NCBI GenBank assembly: GCA_963674835.2
Contig: CAXXKC010000002.1
Location: 2,480,001 to 2,544,000, forward strand
Direction of reading: 5' to 3'
Length of the DNA stretch: 64,000 nucleotides
From: G963674835 sp963674835
Lineage (GTDB): Bacteria > Planctomycetota > Planctomycetia > Pirellulales > Thermoguttaceae
Shown here: positions 8,606 through 17,248 of the stretch, in pieces
Layout of the letters: each line of letters starts with the position of its first letter
Position numbering within the stretch: position 1 is the stretch's first letter
Position numbers and translations under genes: made by a program
The notes under the pieces: model-generated
Database searches by the model: none
Told to the model about the DNA's origin: nothing
What the model saw: the letters and a program-made list of their open reading frames with translations, nothing else

Positions 8606-10018
8606 GTGACTCCAAAAGAGGTATTGGCCCTGTGTCGGGAGAAAGACGTCAAGGCGGTAGATCTGCGGTTCATGGATTTCCCGGGACTGTGGCAGCATTT
8701 CACGATTCCCGTGAACAAGCTGGATGAGGACGTGTTTGAGGACGGCCTGGGGTTCGACGGCTCCAGCATTCGCGGCTGGCAGGCAATCAACGAGAGCGAC
8801 ATGCTCGTCGTGCCGCAGCCGGAAACGGCGATGCTCGATCCCTTCACCGAAATCACGACCCTGTCGATGGTCTGCAACATTCAGGATCCGATCACGCGGG
8901 AGGACTACAGCCGCGATCCTCGCAACGTCGCTCGGAAGGCCGTGAGCTATTTGAAGAGCTCGGGGATCGGCGACACGTGCTACATCGGCCCGGAGTGCGA
9001 GTTCTTCATCTTCGACGACATTCGCTACGACTCGTCGCCCAATGCGGCCTTCTACTACATCGACAGCGTCGAGGGCGAATGGAACCGCGGCCGGGTCGAA
9101 AACCCCAACCTGGGCTCCAAGTTGCGTTACAAGGAAGGTTACTTCCCCGTGCCGCCGGCCGACCAGTTGATGAACCTGCGCAACGAAATGATGCAGACGA
9201 TGGTCGAGAGCGGGCTGGACGTCGAAGCACAGCACCACGAAGTGGCAACCGGCGGCCAGGCCGAAATCGACCTGCGGTTCGATGAGCTCGTGCGCATGGC
9301 CGACAAGGTCATGATGTACAAGTACATCGTGAAGAACGTGGCCTGGAAACACAACAAGCTGGTCACCTTCATGCCCAAGCCGCTGTTCGCCGACAACGGG
9401 TCCGGCATGCACACCCACATCTCGATCTGGAAGAAGGGTGAGCCGCTCTTCGCAGGCAGTGGGTATGCGGGACTGAGCGACATGGCCCTCTATGCGATCG
9501 GCGGCCTGATCAAGCACGCTGCGGCGATCTGCGCGTTTTCGAATCCGACGACCAACAGCTACAAGCGGTTGGTGCCGGGCTTCGAGGCGCCGGTCAACCT
9601 CGCGTACTCGCAGCGTAACCGTTCCGCCGCGTGCCGCATTCCGATGTACAGCCCGAGCCCGAAGGCGAAGCGGGTCGAGTTCCGTTGCCCGGACCCGAGC
9701 TGCAATCCGTACTTGGCGTTTTCGGCCATGTTGATGGCGGTGATCGACGGCATCCAGAACAAGATCGATCCGGGCGAACCGCTGGACAAGGACATCTACG
9801 ACCTGGAACCGGAAGAACTGGCCAGAGTTCCGAAGGCGCCGGGCGCGTTGGAAGAGGCGTTGGAGGCCCTGCGGAGCGACCACGAGTTCCTGTTGCGGGG
9901 CGACGTGTTTACGCCGGACGTGGTCGACACGTGGATCTGGTACAAGATGACCCGCGAGGTCGATCAGATGCGGCTCCGTCCGCACCCGTACGAGTTCTGT
10001 CTGTACGCCGACATCTAG
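8606..10018 (+). CDS. glnA: Type I glutamine synthetase
   Basis: A 470-aa glutamine synthetase condensing glutamate and ammonia with ATP in the cytoplasm. The frame extends 16 codons further upstream, but a strong AAAGGAGG (8593-8600) ends five nt before the GTG at 8606, and the resulting length matches GSI enzymes (about 470 aa). Visible signatures include ECEFFIFD, GGQAEIDLRF and NGSGMHTHIS. Tyr398 in KDIYDLEPEE corresponds to the adenylylated tyrosine of enterobacterial GlnA, so covalent control by GlnE is possible. A candidate -24/-12 promoter and an inverted repeat upstream suggest nitrogen control. Two hairpins follow the stop. Confidence 0.96.
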   Translation: MTPKEVLALCREKDVKAVDLRFMDFPGLWQHFTIPVNKLDEDVFEDGLGFDGSSIRGWQAINESDMLVVPQPETAMLDPFTEITTLSMVCNIQDPITREDYSRDPRNVARKAVSYLKSSGIGDTCYIGPECEFFIFDDIRYDSSPNAAFYYIDSVEGEWNRGRVENPNLGSKLRYKEGYFPVPPADQLMNLRNEMMQTMVESGLDVEAQHHEVATGGQAEIDLRFDELVRMADKVMMYKYIVKNVAWKHNKLVTFMPKPLFADNGSGMHTHISIWKKGEPLFAGSGYAGLSDMALYAIGGLIKHAAAICAFSNPTTNSYKRLVPGFEAPVNLAYSQRNRSAACRIPMYSPSPKAKRVEFRCPDPSCNPYLAFSAMLMAVIDGIQNKIDPGEPLDKDIYDLEPEELARVPKAPGALEEALEALRSDHEFLLRGDVFTPDVVDTWIWYKMTREVDQMRLRPHPYEFCLYADI

Positions 10019-10035
10019 TGAAGCGCACGAACGGT

Positions 10036-10059
10036 CCCCCGTGTCCGGAACCACGGGGG
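10036..10059 (+). terminator. Strong GC hairpin after glnA
   Basis: CCCCCGTG (10036-10043) pairs perfectly with CACGGGGG (10052-10059) across an 8-nt loop, 17 nt after the glnA stop. There is no T-run immediately after it, so it may act as a mRNA-stabilising 3' stem or the first half of a bipartite terminator. Confidence 0.55.
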
Positions 10060-10086
10060 GCCTGTTACCAATCACCAAATTCCCTT

Positions 10087-10128
10087 GGGTGGCACAGTCG
10101 ACGTTGGCTGTGCCACCCCCTGCTTTTT
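10087..10128 (+). terminator. 11-bp perfect hairpin with T-run
   Basis: GGGTGGCACAG (10087-10097) pairs perfectly with CTGTGCCACCC (10108-10118) over a 10-nt loop, followed by TTTTT at 10124-10128. It stands about 200 nt before metG and looks like an intrinsic terminator. It could equally be one copy of a dispersed palindromic repeat; no second copy was noticed in this window. Confidence 0.6.
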
Positions 10129-10326
10129 CGGGCGCGGCAATTCGCGGCTGCGGGCCCCATCTCGTCGTGAGGGCAGCAGATACGCTACAATGATCCGCTT
10201 TGTTACAGGCGCCCACATTTCCCCGGCCTGGATTGCGAACCTTAAATTGAGGGGTTCTCTCTTCAAGTTCAGGGATGGCGCCCGACGAAGAGCGCTTTTG
10301 CGGGGCCCCCCTCAGGATCGAAGGAC

Positions 10327-12357
10327 ATGACGAAACGACGGATTCTCGTAACCAGCGCGCTGCCCTACGCGAACGGGCCCATCCACATCGGCCATCTGGT
10401 GGAGTATCTCCAGACCGACATTTGGGTGCGATTCCAGAAGCTGCGCGGCCATGACTGCATCTATCTGTGTGCCGACGATACGCACGGCACGGCGATGATG
10501 ATCAGCGCCCAGAAGCAGGGAGTTGCCGAGGAAGAGCTGATCGGCCGCATGCAGAAGGCGCATGTGGAGGATTTCGCCGCATTCGACATCGAGTTCGACA
10601 ACTACGGCAGCACCAACAGCCCAGAGAACCGCGAGCTGTGCGGGCAGTTCTGGCAGGCGCTGCGTAAGGCCGACATGGTGCTCGAGAAGGAAGTGACGCA
10701 ACTGTTCGACCCGGTGGCGGGGACGTTTCTGGCGGACCGGTTCGTGAAGGGGACGTGCCCGTTCTGCAAATCGCCCGACCAATATGGCGATAGCTGCGAT
10801 CGGTGCGGCCACACGTACAACCCGACGGAGTTGATCGACCCGAAGAGCACGCTCTCGGGCGCCGCGCCGGTGGTGCGCAGTGCGGCGCATTTGTTCGTCA
10901 ACATCGAGAAGCTGCACGGTTTTCTCGAAGAGTGGGTCGACGCGGGCGCCTTACAGCCGGAGATCGTCAACTTTCTGCGGGGGCATTTTCTGAACGAGCC
11001 GCTGCGCGACTGGGACATCTCGCGGCCGGCGCCGTATTTTGGGTTCGAGATTCCCGACTCGCCGGGGAACTACTGGTACGTCTGGTTCGACGCGCCGATC
11101 GGCTACGTGGCCTCGACCGCCCAATGGTGCGAGCGGCAAAGCCAGCGTTTGGAGGACTGGTGGCAGAATCCGCAGACGGAGATTCACCATTTCATCGGCA
11201 AGGACATTACGTATTTTCACACGCTGTTCTGGCCGGCCATGCTGAAAACGGTCGGCTACAGCCTGCCGAAGAAGATCCACATTCACGGCTTCCTGACGGT
11301 CAACGGCGTGAAGATGTCGAAGTCGAAGGGCACGTTCGTGCGTGCCGCGACGTACTTGGCCCACCTGGATCCGGCGTATTTGCGATATTACTACGCGTCG
11401 AAGCTGACGCCGCAAGTCGAGGACCTGGATTTGAACCTGGAGGAGTTCGTCACGAAGGTGAACGCCGACATGGTCGGCAACGTGGTCAACCTGGCCAGCC
11501 GTACGGCCCGCTTCGTGGAGGCGACGGGGTTGGCGGAGAGTTATCCCGACGACGGCGGTTTGTTCCAGCAGGCGGCCGAGGACGGCGAGGCGATTGCCGA
11601 GGCATATGAGAACGGCGATTACAACCGCGCGATGAGGCTCATTCTGGCAGCCGGCGACCGAGCCAACCAGTTCACGGAGCGAGCGGCACCTTGGAATCTG
11701 AAGAAGGACGCCAGCCGGGCCGACGAGCTTCGCGACGCCTGTACGATCAGCCTCAACCTGTTCAGACAGTTGGCGATCTATTTGGCGCCGGTGCTGCCGC
11801 GGTTGGCGCGGCAGACCGGCGAGCTGTTGAACCGGCCGATCCGGCTGTGGGACGAATCGAAGGAGCCGGTGGTTGGGAACCAAGTTGGGCGTTTTGAACA
11901 CATGATGACCCGGGTGCGACCAGAACAGGTGAGTGCGATGATTGAAGAAAGCCGAGAAAGTGCGGAGGCCGAGCCGGCCGCCAAGTGGGACGATTCGGAC
12001 GAGCCGTTGGCGGCCGAGCCGCTGAGCCCGGAGTGCACGTTCGACGAGTTCATCAAGGTCGATCTGCGCGTTGCGCGGGTTGTGGCGGCCGAGCATGTGC
12101 CGGATGCGAAGAAGCTGCTGAAACTGACGCTGAGCTTGGGCGGCGAGCATCGGCGCACGGTATTCGCGGGGATCAAGAGCGCCTATGAGCCCGAGCAGCT
12201 CGTGGGACGCCTGGTCGTGTGCGCGGCGAACCTGGCTCCGCGGCAGATGAAGTTCGGCCTGAGCGAAGGCATGGTGATTGCCTCGGGGCCCGGCGGGAGC
12301 GAGATCTTCCTGATCGCGCCGGACGAAGGGGCAAAGCCGGGTCAGAGGCTGCATTGA
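10327..12357 (+). CDS. metG: Methionyl-tRNA synthetase
   Basis: A 676-aa class I synthetase charging tRNA-Met. HIGH occupies residues 20-23 and KMSKS residues 329-333. The connective domain carries a four-cysteine zinc knuckle (CPFCKSPDQYGDSCDRC). After the anticodon-binding helices the protein ends with an OB-fold tRNA-binding domain of EMAP-II/Arc1p type (FDEFIKVDLRVARVV to the C-terminus), as in dimeric bacterial MetRS. The length is as expected for the long form. It converges on glgC with an 80-nt gap. No fusion or damage is visible. Confidence 0.97.
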   Translation: MTKRRILVTSALPYANGPIHIGHLVEYLQTDIWVRFQKLRGHDCIYLCADDTHGTAMMISAQKQGVAEEELIGRMQKAHVEDFAAFDIEFDNYGSTNSPENRELCGQFWQALRKADMVLEKEVTQLFDPVAGTFLADRFVKGTCPFCKSPDQYGDSCDRCGHTYNPTELIDPKSTLSGAAPVVRSAAHLFVNIEKLHGFLEEWVDAGALQPEIVNFLRGHFLNEPLRDWDISRPAPYFGFEIPDSPGNYWYVWFDAPIGYVASTAQWCERQSQRLEDWWQNPQTEIHHFIGKDITYFHTLFWPAMLKTVGYSLPKKIHIHGFLTVNGVKMSKSKGTFVRAATYLAHLDPAYLRYYYASKLTPQVEDLDLNLEEFVTKVNADMVGNVVNLASRTARFVEATGLAESYPDDGGLFQQAAEDGEAIAEAYENGDYNRAMRLILAAGDRANQFTERAAPWNLKKDASRADELRDACTISLNLFRQLAIYLAPVLPRLARQTGELLNRPIRLWDESKEPVVGNQVGRFEHMMTRVRPEQVSAMIEESRESAEAEPAAKWDDSDEPLAAEPLSPECTFDEFIKVDLRVARVVAAEHVPDAKKLLKLTLSLGGEHRRTVFAGIKSAYEPEQLVGRLVVCAANLAPRQMKFGLSEGMVIASGPGGSEIFLIAPDEGAKPGQRLH

Positions 12358-12437
12358 CGAGGGCCGAGGGAGTTCACCACGGAGGCGCGGCGCGAGAGCG
12401 GGACAGGAGACAATGAGTCTGCTACGCCGCGGCGCGG

Positions 12438-13700
12438 TTATGCCGACTGCTGTTCCATTTCCAGGAAGTGTTCGGCGCCGTCGGATTTGGCGATGATCGT
12501 GATTCCGTCGTCGGTGACGAGAAAACCTCGGGCGCGATCCTGTTCGGGGTCGAAGCCGATGGACACTCCGGCGGGAATGGAGACGCCCTTGTCGATGATG
12601 GCACGGCGGATGCGGGCGTGACGCCCGACGTCGACGTTACCGAGGATGATCGAGCCCTCGACTTCGGCATAACTGTTGACGCGCACCTGGTAGCCCAGAA
12701 TCGATCGCCGCACCTGCCCGCCTGAAACGATCGTGCCGGGGCAGACGATGCTGTCCATGGCGAAGCCGCGCCGCTGCTGGTCGGCGAAGACGAACTTCGG
12801 CGGCGGCAAGTTGGGCTGGTAGGTGCGAATGGGCCACTGGTCGTCGTACATGTTCAGTTCGGGATCGACCGACACAAGGTCCATGTTGGCGGCGAAATAG
12901 GCGTCGAGCGTGCCGACGTCACGCCAGTAGGCGTCGCGCTTGCGGTTCTCGTCGATCTCCACGACGAACGGGTAGGCGTACACGCGATTGGTGTCGATGA
13001 TCGCCGGGATCAGGTCTTTGCCGAAGTCGTGGCGGCTCCCGCGGCGCGTGGCGTCGCGGCACAGCTCCTCGAAGAGGAAGCGGGCAGTGAAGATGTAGAT
13101 GCCCATCGATGCCAGGCAGAACTCCTCGTCGCCCGGCACGGGCTTGGGGTCGGCCGGTTTCTCCTGGAAGCCGATGACCCGATGCTGGTGGTCGACCTCC
13201 ATGACGCCGAACTGGTGAGCGGCTTCCGTGCGCGGTCGACGGAGCACGCCGATCGTCACGTCGGCCCCGACCTGGAGGTGATAGTCGACCATCCGCCGGT
13301 AGTTCATCTTGTAGATGTGATCGCCTGCCAGGATCAACACGAGCCGCGGATGCTCCTTCTCGAGCGTGTAGATGTTCTGATAGACGGCGTCGGCGGTTCC
13401 CTGGTACCAGTTCTCGTCGATTCTCTGTTGGGGCGGGACGACGTCGGAGAATTCGCCGAGCTCGCGACAGAAGTAGCGCTGCCAGCCCATGTTGATGTGC
13501 CGGTCGAGGCTCATCGCCTTGTATTGCGTTAGGATGAGCAGCTTGCGCAGACCGCTGTTGAGGCAATTCGAGAGGGTGAAGTCGATGATGCGGTATCCAC
13601 CCCCGAACGGCACGGCCGGTTTGGCACGGTCCCGAGTGAGCGGCTCGAGGCGAGATCCCTTGCCTCCGGCAAGGATGACAGTCATCACCGAGTCCTGCAT
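12438..13700 (-). CDS. glgC: Glucose-1-phosphate adenylyltransferase
   Basis: A 420-aa ADP-glucose pyrophosphorylase, making ADP-glucose from glucose-1-phosphate and ATP for glycogen synthesis. The N-terminal nucleotidyltransferase signature (ILAGGKGSRLEPLT, then KPAVPFGGGYRIIDF) and the HINMGWQRYF region are clear, and the C-terminal left-handed beta-helix segment is present. No glycogen synthase or branching enzyme is adjacent; the gene stands alone between metG and the asnB operon. A TACAAT -10-like hexamer on the minus strand (13755-13760) lies 54 nt before the ATG, without a strong -35. Confidence 0.95.
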   Translation of the reverse strand: MQDSVMTVILAGGKGSRLEPLTRDRAKPAVPFGGGYRIIDFTLSNCLNSGLRKLLILTQYKAMSLDRHINMGWQRYFCRELGEFSDVVPPQQRIDENWYQGTADAVYQNIYTLEKEHPRLVLILAGDHIYKMNYRRMVDYHLQVGADVTIGVLRRPRTEAAHQFGVMEVDHQHRVIGFQEKPADPKPVPGDEEFCLASMGIYIFTARFLFEELCRDATRRGSRHDFGKDLIPAIIDTNRVYAYPFVVEIDENRKRDAYWRDVGTLDAYFAANMDLVSVDPELNMYDDQWPIRTYQPNLPPPKFVFADQQRRGFAMDSIVCPGTIVSGGQVRRSILGYQVRVNSYAEVEGSIILGNVDVGRHARIRRAIIDKGVSIPAGVSIGFDPEQDRARGFLVTDDGITIIAKSDGAEHFLEMEQQSA

Positions 13701-14126
13701 CTGGCTTCCCCTCCTGACTTCGGCTCAGCGGCATGTGCCGGGATAACAGAGTCTATTGTACCGCCTGGGTGTTGGTAACCAAGCTAAGGACAGGGAGTGG
13801 CCGACCGCGGGGCTGCGGCTTGCGTCGTGGCGAAGTCGTACGCGGAGACGTCGTCGTACGAGTCCCAAGGGCTCTCCCTGTCCGCGCAAACAGCCAATTA
13901 GCGCCAGTTTGACTGCTTTGTCTTTTTCGGCTGATCGAGGTCCATCGGCCACCTGCTTACCACAAAGAGAGGGAAAGAGGGGTCACACCGGGAAGACCTG
14001 CGCGCCGCTTGGCACGCTTTGCACCGGAGGTGGGCGTTGTATGGTCCATGATGAGGACCGCTGTGGGTGGACCGCCGAGTCGGCGAGCCGTGCAGACCAT
14101 CCCCCGTTCCGGTTGACTGTGACGAT
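13701..14126. other. glgC-asnB intergenic region
   Basis: This 426-nt stretch lies upstream of glgC and downstream of asnB. It contains TCGTACG (13836-13842) and its complement CGTACGA (13855-13861), a possible operator-like inverted repeat, and no convincing gene. Frames crossing it are continuations of shadow frames. Confidence 0.5.
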
Positions 14127-16073
14127 CTACCCGCACAGTACCTCTGTAGATGGCGTGGCATCCAGCCATCGACGTTGCCAGAGCTCGAGTACGAGCAAGG
14201 CCCAAAGCCGGTAACTGTGATCGAAACGGCCGGCGATGTGATCGTCCAGCAAACTTTGGACGACCTCTTGGCGGAAGAGACCTCGCCCGACGGTCCGCTG
14301 GTCGAGGAGGACGTCGGTGGCGAAGGCCGACAAAGGCCCCCGAAACCAGTGGTCCAGCGGTACTCCAAATCCCATTTTCCGCCGCGTTTGGATGGCCTTC
14401 GGCAGAAGGTCGGAAAAGGTGTCCATGAAGATGCGTTTGCCCTTGCCGCGGCGGAACTTCAGATGGATGGGCATGCGGGCGGCCAGCTCGACGACGCGGT
14501 AGTCGAGAATGGGTTGCCGACACTCCAGGCTGTGGGCCATCGAAGCGATGTCGACCTTGGTCATCAAATCGCACGGGAGGTACGTCACCAGATCGGTCAG
14601 GCTGACGGCCGTCACCGGATCTCGTTGGGAACAGCGATCCCGGGCATCGAGGAGAAAATCGAGCGGATCGATATCGGGCAGTTCCGCGACCAGGTGGTCG
14701 GTGTACAGTTCGGCTCGCCGCGATTCGTTGAAGATGGAGATCCACTCCAGGTAGCGGCGGTCGGGCAGCATGGCCAGCGATTCGGTGAAACGACGCAAAC
14801 GCCGGCGGAACGATTTCTGCCGGGCACTGGACGGTAAGCGCTGCCAGTAGCGTCCGGCAAGGACTCTTCGCACGATGCCGGGAAGGCGATCGAAGGCGCT
14901 GCCCAGCCAAACGGCCCGATAACGAGGATAGCCGGCGAATAGCTCGTCGCCGCCGTCGCCGGTGAGCGCGACGGTCACATGGCGCCGAGTGAGTTGCGAA
15001 ACGTACCAGGTGGGGATCGCCGAGCTGTCGGCGAACGGCTCGTCGTAGTGCCAAACCAACTGGGGCAGGATTTCCAGGGCGTCGGGCTCGACGCGGAATT
15101 CCTCGTGGATCGTGCCCAACTGCTGAGCCACGAGGCGGGCATAGTGTGTTTCGTCGTACTCGGCGACGGGAAAGCCGATCGAAAAGGTCCGCACGGGCTC
15201 CTGGCACAGCTTCTGCATCAGGCCGACCACGATCGTCGAGTCGATTCCGCCGGAGAGGAACGCGCCGAGGGGAACTTCGCTCTGCAAGCGCATCTCGACC
15301 GACGACGTGAGCAGTTCGCGCAACTGGCGCCGATAGTCTTCCGCCGGCAGGTTCTCCTCGGCGTTGAAATCGGGCTGCCAGTAGGGGCGTACGGCCAGCT
15401 TGCCGTCGCGGTAGACGGCAAGGTGTCCGGGCGGCACTTTGGCGATGCCGCGCAGGATCGTCCGCGGATGGGGCACGTACTGATAGGTGAGATATTCGTC
15501 GACTGCCCGTGGATCGAGCTCGCGGGGGACGCCTGGGATTTCTAGGAGGCTTTTCAGTTCGCTGGCGAAGGCTAGGCGGCCGGACTCGAGGCGGTAGACG
15601 AGCGGCTTCTGACCCAGCCGATCGCGGCCAAGGACGAGCTGCCGCCGCCGGGCATCCCAGAGGGCGATGGCGAACATGCCGTTGAGATGCGAGAAGACGT
15701 CGGGGCCGACATCTTCGTAAAGATGGACGATGACTTCGGTGTCGCTGTGGGTGCGGAACGTGTGGCCGGAACCCTCGAGGCGGCGACGCAGGTCTCGGTA
15801 GTTGTAGATCTCACCGTTGAAGACGATGTGCACCGAGCCGTCTTCGTTGGTCATGGGCTGATGCCCGGCCGCCAAGTCGATGATCGACAGGCGGCGGAAG
15901 CCGAGGGCCACACCGGGGGCCGATTCGTGCCCCGGCTCGAAGTAGCCTTCGGAGCAGAAGCAGCCTTCGTCGTCGGGGCCACGATGGCGCAGAACGTCGG
16001 TCATCCGCGAGAGCGTGGCGCGGTCGATCGCTTTGCCAGGCTCGTTCCAAACTGCTCCGGTTATACCGCACAT
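14127..16073 (-). CDS. asnB: Asparagine synthetase (glutamine-hydrolysing)-like amidotransferase
   Basis: A 648-aa class II amidotransferase. Met1 precedes the N-terminal nucleophile Cys2 (MCGITGAVW). The glutaminase domain shows RHRGPDDEG and NGEIYNY, and the synthetase domain has the PP-loop SGGIDST. It would transfer glutamine ammonia onto an acyl-adenylate, classically aspartate. It starts 77 nt after the downstream GT4 gene in the same direction. In glycan operons such AsnB-like enzymes often amidate sugars or uronic acids rather than making free asparagine, so the substrate here is open. Family call is firm. Confidence 0.92.
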   Translation of the reverse strand: MCGITGAVWNEPGKAIDRATLSRMTDVLRHRGPDDEGCFCSEGYFEPGHESAPGVALGFRRLSIIDLAAGHQPMTNEDGSVHIVFNGEIYNYRDLRRRLEGSGHTFRTHSDTEVIVHLYEDVGPDVFSHLNGMFAIALWDARRRQLVLGRDRLGQKPLVYRLESGRLAFASELKSLLEIPGVPRELDPRAVDEYLTYQYVPHPRTILRGIAKVPPGHLAVYRDGKLAVRPYWQPDFNAEENLPAEDYRRQLRELLTSSVEMRLQSEVPLGAFLSGGIDSTIVVGLMQKLCQEPVRTFSIGFPVAEYDETHYARLVAQQLGTIHEEFRVEPDALEILPQLVWHYDEPFADSSAIPTWYVSQLTRRHVTVALTGDGGDELFAGYPRYRAVWLGSAFDRLPGIVRRVLAGRYWQRLPSSARQKSFRRRLRRFTESLAMLPDRRYLEWISIFNESRRAELYTDHLVAELPDIDPLDFLLDARDRCSQRDPVTAVSLTDLVTYLPCDLMTKVDIASMAHSLECRQPILDYRVVELAARMPIHLKFRRGKGKRIFMDTFSDLLPKAIQTRRKMGFGVPLDHWFRGPLSAFATDVLLDQRTVGRGLFRQEVVQSLLDDHIAGRFDHSYRLWALLVLELWQRRWLDATPSTEVLCG

Positions 16074-16150
16074 AGGCGAGATCGGGTCGTGGGGAGTTGA
16101 AGGTGTTTTGGGTTAGGTCTTTTGGGGCCGTGGCGGACGATGTGACGGGT

Positions 16151-17248
16151 CTAGCCGAGCACCTCCCCATAGAGTTGGGCGTAGCGGGCGATCATGCGTT
16201 CGACGCTGAATTCGGATGCGATTCGTTCTCGCCCCGCGCCGCCGAGCTGTTGGCGGAGCGGCTGGTCGTCGAGCAACTTCTGGGTCCAGCGAGCCAGCGC
16301 GGCGCGGTCGCCCACGGGGAACAGGTAGCCCGTTTGTTCGTGGACGACCAGGTCGCGTGTGCCGGGGATGTCGGTGGCGACGACAGGCACCGCGCAGGAC
16401 ATGGCCTCGAGGACGGCATTCGATTGCCCCTCGTAGGCGCTGGTCGACCAGAGGACGTCGAAATGGGGCACGAAGCGGGCCACGTCGTCGCGATGGCCCA
16501 GGAAGTGGACCTTGTCGCGGATTTCGACTTGCTCACGGTAGCGAAGCAGGCGGTCGCGTTGCGGGCCGTCGCCGAAGATGAGCAGATGGACGTCGTCGCG
16601 AATGACTTTGAGCAGGTCGGCCGCCCAAATGGCGTCTTTGATGCGTTTCTGGGGCCAGAACCGGCCGAGCAGCCCGATCAGGCGGGCGTCGTCGGGGATG
16701 GCCAGTTCGGCCAGGATTTCGTGCCGGGTTGTCGACGGCGGCCCGGGCGGCACCACGCCATTGGCAATGACGGCGAACTTGTCGGCGGGCAGTCCATGCT
16801 CGACGTAGAAGTCGCGCACGCCTGTGCTGTTGGTCGCAATTCGCGAGGTGCGGCGCGCCAGGTAGCGGTCGATGGTGAACTCGAGGCCGCCTTTCCAGGG
16901 GTCGACGCACCGCTCTCCGGCGATGAGTGCCTTGACGCCGCAGGCGAGTCCGGCCGCGCGGCCGTAAGCATTGGCGGCGAAGAGCCACGTGTGGATTACA
17001 TCGGGGCGAATTTGTGCGATCAAGCGCCGCAACCGGCGGTAGGCCCAGGGATCGGCGCGCCACCGCTTGCCGATGAGCGTGACGGGGATTCCGCCATCCT
17101 GGAGGTCGGCCTGGAGCGGGCCGCTGCGCGTGAGCACGGCGACCTGGACCTCGAACTGGTCGCGAGGCAGACCGAGGGCCAAGAGGGTCATCTGCTTTTC
17201 GGCACCGCAGCGGTCGAGGCTGGGGATGATATGCAGGATCTTCGTCAC
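16151..17248 (-). CDS. GT4-family glycosyltransferase
   Basis: A 365-aa GT-B glycosyltransferase of family GT4. It begins with ILHIIPSLDRCGAEKQM, where the glycine-rich loop binds the acceptor side, and its C-terminal Rossmann half has LLIFGDGPQRDRL and the EX7E motif (EGQSNAVLE) that holds the nucleotide-sugar donor. The start is a GTG at 17248 whose G-T-G-A overlaps the TGA of the preceding glycosyltransferase, so translation is probably coupled. It likely acts at the inner face of the cytoplasmic membrane, building an exopolysaccharide or lipid-linked glycan together with its neighbours. Confidence 0.9.
   Translation of the reverse strand: MTKILHIIPSLDRCGAEKQMTLLALGLPRDQFEVQVAVLTRSGPLQADLQDGGIPVTLIGKRWRADPWAYRRLRRLIAQIRPDVIHTWLFAANAYGRAAGLACGVKALIAGERCVDPWKGGLEFTIDRYLARRTSRIATNSTGVRDFYVEHGLPADKFAVIANGVVPPGPPSTTRHEILAELAIPDDARLIGLLGRFWPQKRIKDAIWAADLLKVIRDDVHLLIFGDGPQRDRLLRYREQVEIRDKVHFLGHRDDVARFVPHFDVLWSTSAYEGQSNAVLEAMSCAVPVVATDIPGTRDLVVHEQTGYLFPVGDRAALARWTQKLLDDQPLRQQLGGAGRERIASEFSVERMIARYAQLYGEVLG

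Larger units (their letters stand above)
10019..10326. other. glnA-metG intergenic region
   Basis: This is 308 nt holding the two hairpins described separately. The remaining part (10130-10326) is fairly AT-rich just before metG and shows no gene. A GGATCGAAGGAC stretch (10315-10326) sits directly before the metG ATG and may supply its ribosome binding site. Confidence 0.6.

Noticed and set aside
8441..10216. Minus-strand 591-aa open frame opposite glnA
   Set aside because: It mirrors glutamine synthetase and shows histidine/arginine-rich noise only.
13836..13861. TCGTACG / CGTACGA inverted repeat before glgC as a named operator
   Set aside because: Too short and without a second copy to assign to any regulator; mentioned only in the intergenic entry.
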